A model generated the notes under the pieces. It searched no databases, was not told where the DNA came from, and saw only the letters and a list, made by a program, of their open reading frames with translations. DNA of 64,000 bases from Lachnospiraceae bacterium (GTDB lineage Bacteria; Bacillota; Clostridia; Lachnospirales; Lachnospiraceae). Below, in pieces: positions 36,600 to 45,126 of the stretch; position 1 is the first letter of the stretch, and every line of letters begins with the position of its first letter. The stretch spans positions 19,877 through 83,876 of the forward strand of contig QXWV01000024.1 of NCBI GenBank assembly GCA_009911195.1, read 5' to 3'. The translations under genes were made by a program, and so were the position numbers.

Positions 36600-36887
36600 T
36601 TACTCCCTCTCTTTTACCGTAACAAACACTTTGCTGCCAGGCTCCTTCCCTATCTTAGCACGGATATCCTTTCTGATTCCGATGATGTAACAGATATTGC
36701 CCTCGCCGTCTTTCACGCCCATATTCACAATACTTCCGTCATAGGCTTCCCCATCAAAGGTCGCATGGACCTTTACCCGCCCTCTGCCGAATTCCTCTCT
36801 GATATCATAAGGGAAAATGATATAAGCTCCCCCCGTATTCCCGGCCTCATATATCAAGGACTCAAATTCATATACTTTCGGATTCAT
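36600..36887 (-). CDS. DUF1905-family protein
   Basis: 95 residues: KVYEFESLIYEAGNTGGAYI, FPYDIREEFGRGRVKVHATF and YIIGIRKDIRAKIGKEPGS match DUF1905, a small beta-barrel family of unknown activity. The start at 36887 has GAGGTG 5 bases upstream; an upstream in-frame ATG at 36977 has no ribosome site. Confidence 0.82.
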   Translation of the reverse strand: MNPKVYEFESLIYEAGNTGGAYIIFPYDIREEFGRGRVKVHATFDGEAYDGSIVNMGVKDGEGNICYIIGIRKDIRAKIGKEPGSKVFVTVKERE

Positions 36888-37025
36888 TTGCCACCTCTTT
36901 TCTGCCCAAATCGCATTATGCCCATGACTGATAAGCAAATCCTGGAGTTTCTGGAAATTCATTCCTGCCATCTGCACGCACCGCTTCGCAGCATATTTGG
37001 CTTCCGCATATCCCTTTCACTATTG

Positions 37026-37637
37026 CTAATCTGGCTGCTGCCCGTTATGAGCCTCCCACTGGCAGTCCACCAGCTTCATATCTGTAAAAATTGCCCTGAA
37101 AGAGGAATCCTCCGGGGAGCATGCATAAATGCCAAATCGGATTTTTCCTGCCCCTTTATGCATATGGCAAATCCTCATCTGGCTAAAGTTTACGCCATCC
37201 TGGGAACATTCAATGCAATAATCGTCCTGTCGACGGCTAAAACGATACCACATGGACTTTATATCTGCGGCAATCGCCGTAGTTGCCCAATCGGAATACC
37301 CCCCATTGGTCACTACGCTACCCAAGTGTTGAAATTCCCCGTTCTCATATTCTACAGAGCCTTTCAGCCAATTCTCACTGTCCAGGTACATAACGATACC
37401 ACATTGGTCAAAACGATGATGGCTTTCCGTAAAATCCGTTTTCACCACAAAGCTGAAAAATTCCTCCTCTGTCTCCATCTGGAATACCGGGGCATTATCG
37501 TTTTGAAAATGATAATAAGTCCTCTGCCATAAATCTGTATAAGGCTTTGTAACAATTTCTACCCTGTCGCCACTTATATGGCACTCCCCCGGTTCCCTCG
37601 TCCACCTAAAAGATGTAATATCCATACTAATAACCAT
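37026..37637 (-). CDS. DUF1349 (concanavalin-like) protein
   Basis: 203 residues with a beta-sandwich pattern: FQNDNAPVFQMETEEEFFSF, HHRFDQCGIVMYLDSENWLK and VTNGGYSDWATT, then CHMHKGAGKIRFGIYACSPE. This matches DUF1349, a concanavalin A-like fold. No signal peptide. It could bind or process glycans, but no catalytic residues are known. The second Met (MDITSFRWTREPG) may be the real start. Confidence 0.82.
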   Translation of the reverse strand: MVISMDITSFRWTREPGECHISGDRVEIVTKPYTDLWQRTYYHFQNDNAPVFQMETEEEFFSFVVKTDFTESHHRFDQCGIVMYLDSENWLKGSVEYENGEFQHLGSVVTNGGYSDWATTAIAADIKSMWYRFSRRQDDYCIECSQDGVNFSQMRICHMHKGAGKIRFGIYACSPEDSSFRAIFTDMKLVDCQWEAHNGQQPD

Positions 37638-37846
37638 GCCCTTTCCACAACCTGCATACTTTCATGCATGTCTTGCATGCATTGCGCAGACACAATATTG
37701 AAAAATTATTTTTCATACCCCTCTCCATGCCACAGCTTGGCTGTGACTCAAATCCAGATAAAAAATGCTGTCCACTTAGGGTATTGTTGGTATTATACCC
37801 TAATTCCAATTTCATTTCCACCATATTATTGTCAAATTCAGGGAAA

Positions 37847-38740
37847 TCACAAAGTGTGTTTTCCATAATCCTCCACCAGCCTGATTGCAATTTCTTTTGC
37901 CGCAGTGCTGGTTACATTCTTATCGTCCGTCCTCCCCTCAGCCTTTCCCATTCCGGTCTTACCATAGATGGACATCCCTCCATCTCCCTGCCCTTCAACC
38001 AGCATTACTTCTTTTAAACTGTTTTGCGCCTGCATAGAATAAACGGAGTCTTCCCCAAAAATGCGCTCCATCACTTCAGTCTGCTCCTTCGGGGAAATGG
38101 CCAATGATGACTCAATCCAAAACCCGGTTAATGCCCGGTTATTGTTATTTGTGTTCATCCGCCCCTCCCAGTCGGAAATATCACAGTTCCCATACTCCAG
38201 CCTATCCAGTTCATCCTGCATCAGTTCTGGCCCAATTTCATCTATTACTTCCCTGAAATACCAGACGCACGAATCACGAAAAGCTCCGCCAAAATCCATA
38301 TCCTTGTTCCATTTTTCGTTCCAGAACACTTCGCCGCTCCATTTGTGTATGGAATCATCCGGATGAATGATTCCATTTTCCAAAGCAATTAAAGATGAAA
38401 CAATTTTGAATGTGGAGCATGGTGAACGCCTTGTCCGGGCAATTTCGCCATTATATATCCAAAAACCTGGGGCAGAAACATCATATATTACGGCAGCTCC
38501 ATTAAAACCGTCAAAATAGCCTGACCAGTCCACTTCCCATATCTCCGGTATTTTAATTTCCGTATCCATCCTTTTCATTTCCACTGTTTGCAGATTTTCT
38601 TTCTCCGGCCCTTCCAGTTTTTCACCTTCAGTAATTTCCTGCATATCCCTTACTGCAAGCTTGCCGGAGCAGCCGGCTAAAGCAAATATACTTATCATTC
38701 CCCAACTTATCAGCTTTATATAATAAGGCCACTTTTTCAT
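37847..38740 (-). CDS. Class D beta-lactamase-like lipoprotein with a deleted C-terminal strand
   Basis: 297 residues. A lipoprotein signal (MISIFALAGCSG) and a 40-residue linker precede a class D (OXA/BlaD-like) fold. Active-site motif 1 is CSTFKI (Ser-x-x-Lys), motif 2 SCVWYF (Ser-x-Val) and motif 3 YGKTGMG. After KTG, family members have a Trp-containing strand of about 25 residues before the last helix. Here GKAEGRTDDKNVTSTAAKEI runs straight into the last helix, as if that strand were deleted in frame. Activity is doubtful. It has its own consensus promoter. The 208 bp downstream hold no gene. Confidence 0.8.
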   Translation of the reverse strand: MKKWPYYIKLISWGMISIFALAGCSGKLAVRDMQEITEGEKLEGPEKENLQTVEMKRMDTEIKIPEIWEVDWSGYFDGFNGAAVIYDVSAPGFWIYNGEIARTRRSPCSTFKIVSSLIALENGIIHPDDSIHKWSGEVFWNEKWNKDMDFGGAFRDSCVWYFREVIDEIGPELMQDELDRLEYGNCDISDWEGRMNTNNNNRALTGFWIESSLAISPKEQTEVMERIFGEDSVYSMQAQNSLKEVMLVEGQGDGGMSIYGKTGMGKAEGRTDDKNVTSTAAKEIAIRLVEDYGKHTL

Positions 38741-38792
38741 AAATTTATTTTACCTCCTTCTTGCTCACCCCTATGCAGGCTTTCTTCATTAA

Positions 38793-38821
38793 ATATTACA
38801 TAAGTAAGACTTAGGTGTCAA
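38793..38821 (-). promoter_or_regulatory. Sigma-A promoter of the class D beta-lactamase-like gene
   Basis: On the minus strand TTGACA (38816-38821), 17 bp, TAATAT (38793-38798); a GGAGG ribosome site precedes the ATG. Confidence 0.75.
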
Positions 38822-38916
38822 ACACTAATTATGATAAGCTTTTTTGACTGCAAAAACAGCTTGATGCAGGATAGAATAAGTAGTAAGATAAAGAAAATCA
38901 TTCAACGGGTAAATTT

Positions 38917-38985
38917 ATGTGTGGCAGATATTATGTAGATGATAAAATGGCCCAGGAGATTGATGTGAAGTTGTACTATTTTTGA
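38917..38985 (+). pseudogene. SRAP (YedK/HMCES) gene remnant, N-terminal 22 codons
   Basis: Encodes MCGRYYVDDKMAQEID and then stops after six more codons. Met-Cys-Gly-Arg is the invariant start of SRAP proteins, whose Cys2 crosslinks abasic DNA. The rest of the gene is missing and a DNA alkylation repair gene begins 13 bp later. Confidence 0.7.
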
Positions 38986-38998
38986 GGAGCGAACAAAT

Positions 38999-39727
38999 AT
39001 GAAACATAAAGACCATTATAATGATGACTACATTTTTAACCTTTCTCAAAAAATACTTTCAGTGATGCCAGATTTTGAACAAGAAAGTTTTTGCCATGCC
39101 CTCATGGGCAGGTTAGATGATAAAGAATTATTTGCAAGATTTGACTTTATTGTGGATGCCATGCAGGAAAGCATGACTGGCGATTACTCCAAAAACATCC
39201 AGGCTTTTTTTAATATGCTGGGGCCGGAATTAGCACAGCCTGAAGGAATGTTCAATTTTGGATGGTGGCTATGGCCTATTGGCAGATATGTAGAACGATA
39301 TGGAAATGAGAATTGGAGTTTATCCCTTTCCTTTCTGAAAGAATTAACGAAAAGGTTTACCGGCGAGTTTGCCATTCGCCCTTTACTACAAGAACATCCC
39401 AAAGAAATAATGGATGAGTTAATAAAGTGGACACTTGATAAAAATGTCCATGTTAGGCGGCTTGCAAGCGAGGGAGTTAGAATACGGCTACCTTGGTCTC
39501 AAAAGTTATATGTTGCATTGGATGAATTTGAACGTTATATGAATATTCTTACAAACTTAAAAGATGACCCGGAAAAATTTGTCCAAAAAAGTGTAGGGAA
39601 TAATCTTAATGACTTGTATAAAGATGACCCCCAAAAAGCAGATTTTATCATTTCACAATGGACAAAATCAGGGCAAAGCAAGGCGCAAGATTGGATTATA
39701 AAACATGGAAGAAGAAATCAAAAATAA
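38999..39727 (+). CDS. DNA alkylation repair protein (HEAT-like, AlkC/AlkD group)
   Basis: 242 residues, all helical. GEFAIRPLLQEHPKEIMDEL and NVHVRRLASEGVRIRLPW are the typical core of the HEAT-repeat DNA glycosylase superfamily; NNLNDLYKDDPQKADFI continues the repeats. These proteins excise alkylated bases. GAGGAG lies 10 bases before the ATG. The remnant of an SRAP DNA-repair gene lies immediately upstream on the same strand, suggesting the region once held a repair pair. Confidence 0.85.
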   Translation: MKHKDHYNDDYIFNLSQKILSVMPDFEQESFCHALMGRLDDKELFARFDFIVDAMQESMTGDYSKNIQAFFNMLGPELAQPEGMFNFGWWLWPIGRYVERYGNENWSLSLSFLKELTKRFTGEFAIRPLLQEHPKEIMDELIKWTLDKNVHVRRLASEGVRIRLPWSQKLYVALDEFERYMNILTNLKDDPEKFVQKSVGNNLNDLYKDDPQKADFIISQWTKSGQSKAQDWIIKHGRRNQK

Positions 39728-39823
39728 GGAAGGAAGTATCAAACTTCCTCCCGGCCGTACATTTTTTGCATTCATAATAAGATTATTTAATCTTAGCTAT
39801 TCCAGCATTCTTTCCATATCCCC

Positions 39824-41155
39824 TTAATATCCGTACCGCTTTTTATTTTTAAGGAACATAAAAGCGGACAAGGCAAGCGCCATCAGTTCTGCTGCCGGTG
39901 TTGCCAGCCAGATACCGTTCACGCCCAAGAGCAAAGGAAGCACAATCATGGTAACCAGCATAAATACAAAAGAGCGGGAAAATGCAAGGACAGCCGAAAC
40001 AATCCCGTTAGATAATGCGGTAAACATCCCGCTGGCAAAAATATTAAACCCTATAAAGAACAAGGCTACCGTGCAAATCCTGTTCCCTATTACCGCCAAA
40101 TCATGCACCGGATTATCCGGCCGGGCGAATACCGATACCAATGGCCTTGTGAGAAAAAAGGAAGCTGCAACTGTGATTACGGATATAAATGCAATCACTT
40201 TTAAGCTCAATGCAACCAGCTTTTTCAGTTTTTCATGATTCTGTTCCCCATAGTAAAAACTCAACATGGGAGCAACACCATAGGAATACCCTGTATATAG
40301 GGAACTGGCAAACATTAACACATACATAATGATAGTGACAGCCGCAACCCCATCCTCTCCAACGTAATGGAGCATCGTCCAGTTAAACATCATTGTGATA
40401 ATTCCGGTGACAAGCGCAGTAGCCATCTCCGAGCATCCGTTTGTAGCTGCACTTGTAAGAACTTTAAACCGGAATACCGGCTTTTTAAAATGCAGCAGGC
40501 TCTTCTTCCGGCAAAAAACAAACAACCCCACAACCGCTGTCACTGAATACCCGAGCCCTGTTGCAACCGCCGCACCTCTAATACCCATATTAAGCCATGC
40601 GATTAGCACATAGTCAAGCACCATATTCAAAACTCCGCCTGACACAGAACAGATGAGGGAAAGATTTGCCTTTTCACTGGCAATCATATAAAGTGTAAAA
40701 TTGTTCATCAGAAGGATTGGCACGGTAAATACCAGATAATGGCTTAAATATTCCACACAATATCTTTCTACATCAGCAGAAAGGTTCATTCCGGCAAAAA
40801 TATGTTCCATTGCCAGATACCCGACCGCACACATAACAATTCCCACAATGACATTTACCAGAATCAGAAACGTAAAATCTTCCTTTGCTTCATCCGTTTT
40901 CTGCTCCCCCATCTTTTTCATAATGACTGCACTTCCCCCAGTAGCAAGCATAGTAGAAATTGCTGTAACAAGCTGGATAACGGGCGCTGTCAGATTGATT
41001 GCCGACAGTGCATTCGTACCAATTAAATTCGATACAAACAAACCATCGACCATTGTATAAAAAGACATAAATACTGTCATGGCAATGGTTGGCACGGCAA
41101 ATTTCAAAATATTTTTTAATGTTACAGGTTTTTCATATACACTTTGGCTTTCCAT
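39824..41155 (-). CDS. MATE-family multidrug efflux transporter
   Basis: 443 residues with about 12 membrane helices in two MatE halves (FAVPTIAMTVFMSFYTMVDG, LINLTAPV-type segments, then FNIFASGMFTALSNGI). Drug/Na+ or H+ antiport is the family role. The ATG at 41155 is preferred (GGAGG 8 bases upstream) over a TTG five codons earlier. Its promoter has the 19-bp spacer typical of MerR-activated genes, and a MerR-family regulator is divergent from it, so activation by that regulator on ligand binding is likely. Confidence 0.92.
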   Translation of the reverse strand: MESQSVYEKPVTLKNILKFAVPTIAMTVFMSFYTMVDGLFVSNLIGTNALSAINLTAPVIQLVTAISTMLATGGSAVIMKKMGEQKTDEAKEDFTFLILVNVIVGIVMCAVGYLAMEHIFAGMNLSADVERYCVEYLSHYLVFTVPILLMNNFTLYMIASEKANLSLICSVSGGVLNMVLDYVLIAWLNMGIRGAAVATGLGYSVTAVVGLFVFCRKKSLLHFKKPVFRFKVLTSAATNGCSEMATALVTGIITMMFNWTMLHYVGEDGVAAVTIIMYVLMFASSLYTGYSYGVAPMLSFYYGEQNHEKLKKLVALSLKVIAFISVITVAASFFLTRPLVSVFARPDNPVHDLAVIGNRICTVALFFIGFNIFASGMFTALSNGIVSAVLAFSRSFVFMLVTMIVLPLLLGVNGIWLATPAAELMALALSAFMFLKNKKRYGY

Positions 41156-41199
41156 AAACTTTTCCTCCAATTACCTTGTATTTTTTCTTTATACGTAGT

Positions 41200-41230
41200 A
41201 TCATAAACCATACAGTAACAGTACGGTCAA
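41200..41230 (-). promoter_or_regulatory. MerR-type promoter of the MATE pump (19-bp spacer)
   Basis: On the minus strand TTGACC (41225-41230), a 19-bp spacer and TATGAT (41200-41205). The spacer carries a dyad ACCGTAC/GTATGGT. The 19 spacer bases are identical to those at 43392-43410. Confidence 0.8.
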
Positions 41231-41259
41231 GGCCCTGCTACAAACGAGGTGGATACATT

Positions 41260-42078
41260 ATGAATAAAAAGAACAAACTTCTCACAATCGGCCAGTTTGC
41301 CGCCATGCATGGAATCAATAAAAAAACGCTCATGTGGTATGACGAAATCGGCTTGTTCAAGCCTGCCTCCATCAATCCTGAAAATGGCTACCGCTATTAT
41401 AACTATCATCAAAGCCCCATCCTGGAAACAATCCTTCTGCTTCGGGAACTGGATGTTTCCATCCATGAAATACAGTATTTCATGAAAAACCGCTCTGCTG
41501 GCAGCTTAAAAACTCTTCTTGAAGATAAAATAACTGACCTTGATTTACACATTACCCACTTACAGGCAATCCGCACCACCCTATGTACACACCTCCAAAA
41601 TATGTCCACCCTGATGACAATGGACTTGTCTGAAATCAGCATTATTGAGCGGCAAGAACGCTGTCTGGTCACGGTTGATATCAATCAGGAAACCTCTTTT
41701 GAAGATGAAGTGGAACTCATTACAGCCGAAACGGAAAAATACCATCTAGGCCGTCTCCATGATGCCTCCTATGGCTCTATGATTCCCGTTTCCAGCCTGC
41801 TTGCCGGCAACTATAACGACTATTCCAAACTCTTTATTGAGATTCCTTTCCTTACTTACCAAACCGGCCTTCATATGCCCCCCGCCGGAAAATACTTGAG
41901 AGCTTTCCATAAAGGGGATTGGGATAAGCTCCCCCAACGGTACGAAGAAATTTTTGCCTATGCCCAAAGACACAATCTGGCACTCCATGGTTTTTCCTAC
42001 GAAATGGGAATCAATGAAAATGTCATCGACCGGATTGACGATTATATTGTACAGATTGAAATCCCTATTGGTGGATAA
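41260..42078 (+). CDS. MerR-family transcriptional activator (BmrR-like)
   Basis: 272 residues. The N-terminal MerR winged helix shows LLTIGQFAAMHGINKKTLMW, YDEIGLFKPA and NGYRYYNYHQ; a linking coiled coil (residues 85-115) follows. The C-terminal GyrI-like effector-binding domain (LVTVDINQET, GKYLRAFHKGDW, YIVQIEIPI) binds drug-like ligands in BmrR relatives. Start at 41260 with GAGGTG 8 bases upstream. It is divergent from the MATE gene, and the serine hydrolase gene downstream (convergent) has an identical operator, so both are likely targets. Confidence 0.9.
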   Translation: MNKKNKLLTIGQFAAMHGINKKTLMWYDEIGLFKPASINPENGYRYYNYHQSPILETILLLRELDVSIHEIQYFMKNRSAGSLKTLLEDKITDLDLHITHLQAIRTTLCTHLQNMSTLMTMDLSEISIIERQERCLVTVDINQETSFEDEVELITAETEKYHLGRLHDASYGSMIPVSSLLAGNYNDYSKLFIEIPFLTYQTGLHMPPAGKYLRAFHKGDWDKLPQRYEEIFAYAQRHNLALHGFSYEMGINENVIDRIDDYIVQIEIPIGG

Positions 42079-42157
42079 GCCAAAATCAGTTTCCATTCAT
42101 GGAAGCAGTCCATGCCATCAATGTTGCAGTTCATTTCAAATGCCTGGATTGGATGCC

Positions 42158-43345
42158 CTATAAAATTCCATCTGCAATAGCCCTGAAAAATTCTACATGC
42201 TTCAGTTCATAATTTTCTGCCATAAAATCAGGGTCTGCACTGGTTTTTACTATAATCACCTGTTTGGACGGATTTACATAAATCCATTGTCCATAAACGC
42301 CAATTGCCATAAACTCACCCTGTTTCCCTTCCGGTATCCACCACTGATACCCATATCCAATGGCATTATAGTCATCCTGATTCGCTCCCGGCTTGGAATA
42401 TTCTGCGCTGGCATCCAAACTGTCTTTTACCCATTCCTTTGTGAGAATCTGTTCCCCGTTATACTTTCCTTCGTTTAAATACAGTCTTGCAAACCGAGCA
42501 TAATCCCTGAGAGAAAAACTTAATCCACCCATTGCAAGTTCTGTGCCATTACTTAATGTCCAATATGCATCATGGTCGACTCCTATTTTCTTCCAAAGTT
42601 TTTCTTCCATATATTCCGCAAGACTCCGTCCTGTAGCATTTTTGATGACCTGCCCTAAAATCTCCGTGTTAATGCTCAAATATCTGCGGTAAGTATAAGG
42701 CTCCTCCTGTATCCCGTATTTTGCAATGACCTTCATTGCTGGTGTTCCCATTAAGGTACGCATAGAGAAATTACTCATATCTGTATCTTCATCAAAATTA
42801 ATTCCAGAAGCCATCTGCAGGCACGCCTTAATAGGAATATTTTCCAATTCTGTTCCTACAAATTCCGGGATATACTTTCCAATTGGCGCTTCAATACTTT
42901 CAACGTCTCCTTCTGATACAGCAATCCCCATTAAAGCAGACACAAATGATTTTCCCATTGAGTTAGAAGAAAACAAAGTATTTTCATCCCCTCCCAAAAA
43001 ATATTCTTCATATTTGATTACATCATCCTTAATCACAAGCATAGCCGAAGTTTTCGTGTCCTCCATAAATTTCCCTGAGGGATAAAATGTACCTTCAAAA
43101 TGGAATCCATCTGCCAGTACCATATTATTTTCCTTTAAAAACTGAAAAGTATTTCCCCCTTTACTTATTTTTTTAGTTGGCTGTATCTCTGGAGTATGCT
43201 GAAATGTGTACGTCAGATTTTCATCTTTAAAGCTATTTAAAGATGTATATAGTATTCTTACTTTTTCCCCAAAACAAATCCACAAGACCCCAACAGCAAC
43301 AATAATACCAGCAATAACCATACCGAATCGTTTTCTTTTTTTCAT
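42158..43345 (-). CDS. Membrane-anchored beta-lactamase-family serine hydrolase
   Basis: 395 residues: one N-terminal membrane helix (GMVIAGIIVAVGVLWICFG) and a class C beta-lactamase/esterase fold. The nucleophile motif is SNSMGKSF (Ser-x-x-Lys); YLSINTEILG is the Tyr motif region, and GVYGQWIYVNP lies near the KTG position. It probably acts outside the membrane on amide or ester bonds (6-aminohexanoate hydrolase or EstB-like); true beta-lactamase activity is not implied. Start at 43345 with AAAGG upstream. The promoter has the same 19-bp MerR spacer as the MATE pump. Confidence 0.85.
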   Translation of the reverse strand: MKKRKRFGMVIAGIIVAVGVLWICFGEKVRILYTSLNSFKDENLTYTFQHTPEIQPTKKISKGGNTFQFLKENNMVLADGFHFEGTFYPSGKFMEDTKTSAMLVIKDDVIKYEEYFLGGDENTLFSSNSMGKSFVSALMGIAVSEGDVESIEAPIGKYIPEFVGTELENIPIKACLQMASGINFDEDTDMSNFSMRTLMGTPAMKVIAKYGIQEEPYTYRRYLSINTEILGQVIKNATGRSLAEYMEEKLWKKIGVDHDAYWTLSNGTELAMGGLSFSLRDYARFARLYLNEGKYNGEQILTKEWVKDSLDASAEYSKPGANQDDYNAIGYGYQWWIPEGKQGEFMAIGVYGQWIYVNPSKQVIIVKTSADPDFMAENYELKHVEFFRAIADGIL

Positions 43346-43385
43346 AACTTCATTTCCTTTCATTTGCTTTTTCTGTTTCTTCTAC

Positions 43386-43416
43386 ATCCTAAACCATACA
43401 GTAACAGTACAGTCAA
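43386..43416 (-). promoter_or_regulatory. MerR-type promoter of the serine hydrolase (19-bp spacer)
   Basis: On the minus strand TTGACT (43411-43416), a 19-bp spacer and TAGGAT (43386-43391). The spacer is identical in all 19 bases to that of the MATE promoter. Confidence 0.78.
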
Positions 43417-43461
43417 TACCTGTTTGAAATTAACCTCTATAATATAAAAACTGAATGGATT

Positions 43462-43503
43462 GAGGGTGCTCCTCAGTCATTTCATGACTTTTGGGGCACC
43501 CTC
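43462..43503. terminator. Strong hairpin downstream of the broken ABC genes
   Basis: GAGGGTGC and GCACCCTC arms around an inner AGTCAT/ATGACT stem. The T-run is weak on both strands. It may end the minus-strand ABC transcript. Confidence 0.5.
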
Positions 43504-43553
43504 TTGGCTACTTCATAGCTAAAGATGGGGAATGGCATCAAAGATAGAAAGAT

Positions 43554-43949
43554 TCAAAGCTGTTTTTTATCGAAAAGCCGAATTGCAATAAGTAATCCGA
43601 CAACGGATATAATAACTGAAGTCCAAGCGGGTATCATAAATTCCCCTAGAACTACTGCCCCAGAAATCAAATCTACATTTTTCAATGTTAAGATGAACGG
43701 ACTGAATTTAGCAATGGGTTCAGCCAAACCGGGCAATGATATAAGGGCAACAATACCGCTCGTAAAAAGTATACTTGTGAAAGTCTGCTTAAATATAACG
43801 CATCCAATCATCAGAATACTCAAATACATAAAACCTACTATCCAAAGCGCAGATGCAGCTAAGATAACATTGGAAAGATTCCTATCATTCCATAAAAATG
43901 CAGTGTAACTATAAGTTGAAGCATAACCAGTCCAATAGCTGATTGTCAT
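43554..43949 (-). pseudogene. ABC-2-type permease, C-terminal fragment
   Basis: 131 codons covering only the last three or so membrane helices (SALWIVGFMYLSILMIGCVI, FTSGIVALISLPGLAE, and VIISVVGLLIAIRLFDKKQ). The N-terminal half of a normal permease of about 250 residues is absent. It begins 8 bp after the truncated ATPase fragment, so a deletion has removed the end of one gene and the start of the other. Confidence 0.75.
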
Positions 43950-43957
43950 CAGTGCTG

Positions 43958-44377
43958 CTACCGTATATTTTCATGTCCATGTAAGGCTTTTATTTCTGCC
44001 AGTGTTCCGCTGACAGCAATTTTTCCCCCATTCAAAAAGGCGGCATGGTCACAAATACGCTCCACATCTGAAAGAATATGGGTGGAAAACAAAGCTGTTG
44101 TCATTCCGCTGATTTTATAGAGAATATCCAAAATCTCTTTTCTTCCTACTGGGTCGAGCGCATTCGTCGGTTCATCACAAATCAGAAGTTTTGGCTGTGT
44201 AAGTAATGCTTGAGCAATTCCTAACCTTTGCTTCATGCCCCGTGAAAAACTACCAATTTACTTCACCACACCGTTTAATCCAACAACTGGAAGAAGTTCT
44301 TGAATTCTTTGTGAAATTTCAGTCTTTGATAAACCAATAACTTTCCCGCACAGTTTCAAATACTGTGCGGGTGTCAT
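43958..44377 (-). pseudogene. ABC transporter ATPase fragment with internal stop
   Basis: The frame reads MTPAQYLKLCGKVIGLSK, QELLPVVGLNGVVK, then a TAA stop at 44258-44260, then IGSFSRGMKQRLGIAQALL (signature motif), LLICDEPTNALDP (Walker B) and LFSTHILSDVERICD. The Walker A half and the C terminus are missing. This is a decayed drug or peptide exporter ATPase. Inside it lies a perfect 9-bp inverted repeat (CCGCACAGT/ACTGTGCGG, 44346-44370). Confidence 0.8.
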
Positions 44378-44396
44378 ATTATTTAAGTCAATAAGA

Positions 44397-44431
44397 ACCG
44401 CTCCATAGATTGGAGCGGCAAAATTTTTTTA
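44397..44431. terminator. Hairpin with T-run between HTH gene and ABC remnant
   Basis: ACCGCTCC/GGAGCGGC stem with TTTTTTT on the plus-strand side and a weaker T-rich stretch on the minus side. It lies after the HTH gene and could act in both directions. Confidence 0.55.
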
Positions 44432-44481
44432 TTTTAACTATACATTATCTATACTTTATCTATGTATTATTTATATTTTAT

Positions 44482-45027
44482 CTACATTTCCTCTATATCT
44501 TCTGCCGGAGATATGATTACGCCTATTGTTCTTAGCTTACGTTCCAGCTTTGGTTCATTGTTTTTTACTGTATTAATTATCTGGGAAATGCTTGTCACAA
44601 GGGAAGCCAATTCATCATCCGATAAATAAAGTGGGGAAAGGGAAAATCCTGTCATATCTTTTTTGATATCTATTTTTGGAGATTGGCAATATTCTTGAAA
44701 CTGTTTTGCAAATCCAATGATATACTGTATGAAATATTGCATATAAAGTTTACCGGAATTTTCCTCAATCATCGTTTCCATTTCACTGTTAAAGTTATAT
44801 ACGAGTAAATAAGTTTTTTCCACTGTATCGCGCACCTGCGTTTCATCTACCACTTGTAAAATACCATCGTTCAGCATTTTTTTGAGATGTCGATACAGGG
44901 TAGCCTGAGGAATATCGTTGTAAATTTCAACTAAATGTTTTGCTGTCGCTTTCCCCTGTGAATGTATTTCAAGCAACAATTTACATTTTACCGGATTCGT
45001 AATGCAATCCATAAGTTTATCCGCCAT
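44482..45027 (-). CDS. ArsR/PadR-like winged-helix regulator
   Basis: 181 residues. The N terminus is a winged helix (CITNPVKCKLLLEIHSQG, ATAKHLVEIYNDIPQATLYR, HLKKMLNDGILQVVDE), followed by a helical C-terminal domain of about 100 residues. Start at MADKLMDC (45027) with AGGAG 8 bases upstream; the open frame upstream is recombinase debris. It lies upstream of the broken ABC genes on the same strand and probably once controlled that exporter. Confidence 0.78.
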   Translation of the reverse strand: MADKLMDCITNPVKCKLLLEIHSQGKATAKHLVEIYNDIPQATLYRHLKKMLNDGILQVVDETQVRDTVEKTYLLVYNFNSEMETMIEENSGKLYMQYFIQYIIGFAKQFQEYCQSPKIDIKKDMTGFSLSPLYLSDDELASLVTSISQIINTVKNNEPKLERKLRTIGVIISPAEDIEEM

Positions 45028-45039
45028 CCTTCGCACTCC

Positions 45040-45110
45040 TACTTCGAGATATGAAAATAATATCATCCATTGTTTGGACTCGATTATTCTCCCGCTCAAT
45101 CTCCGTTATC
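45040..45110 (-). pseudogene. Short serine-recombinase fragment
   Basis: In one frame this encodes EIERENNRVQTMDD, closely matching EIERENIRVQT of the recombinase pseudogene about 1 kb away (46085-46140), with clear nucleotide similarity. It is a separate fragment of a second related recombinase gene, fused upstream of the HTH gene. Confidence 0.55.
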
Positions 45111-45126
45111 AAGCGGAACTTTTCCC

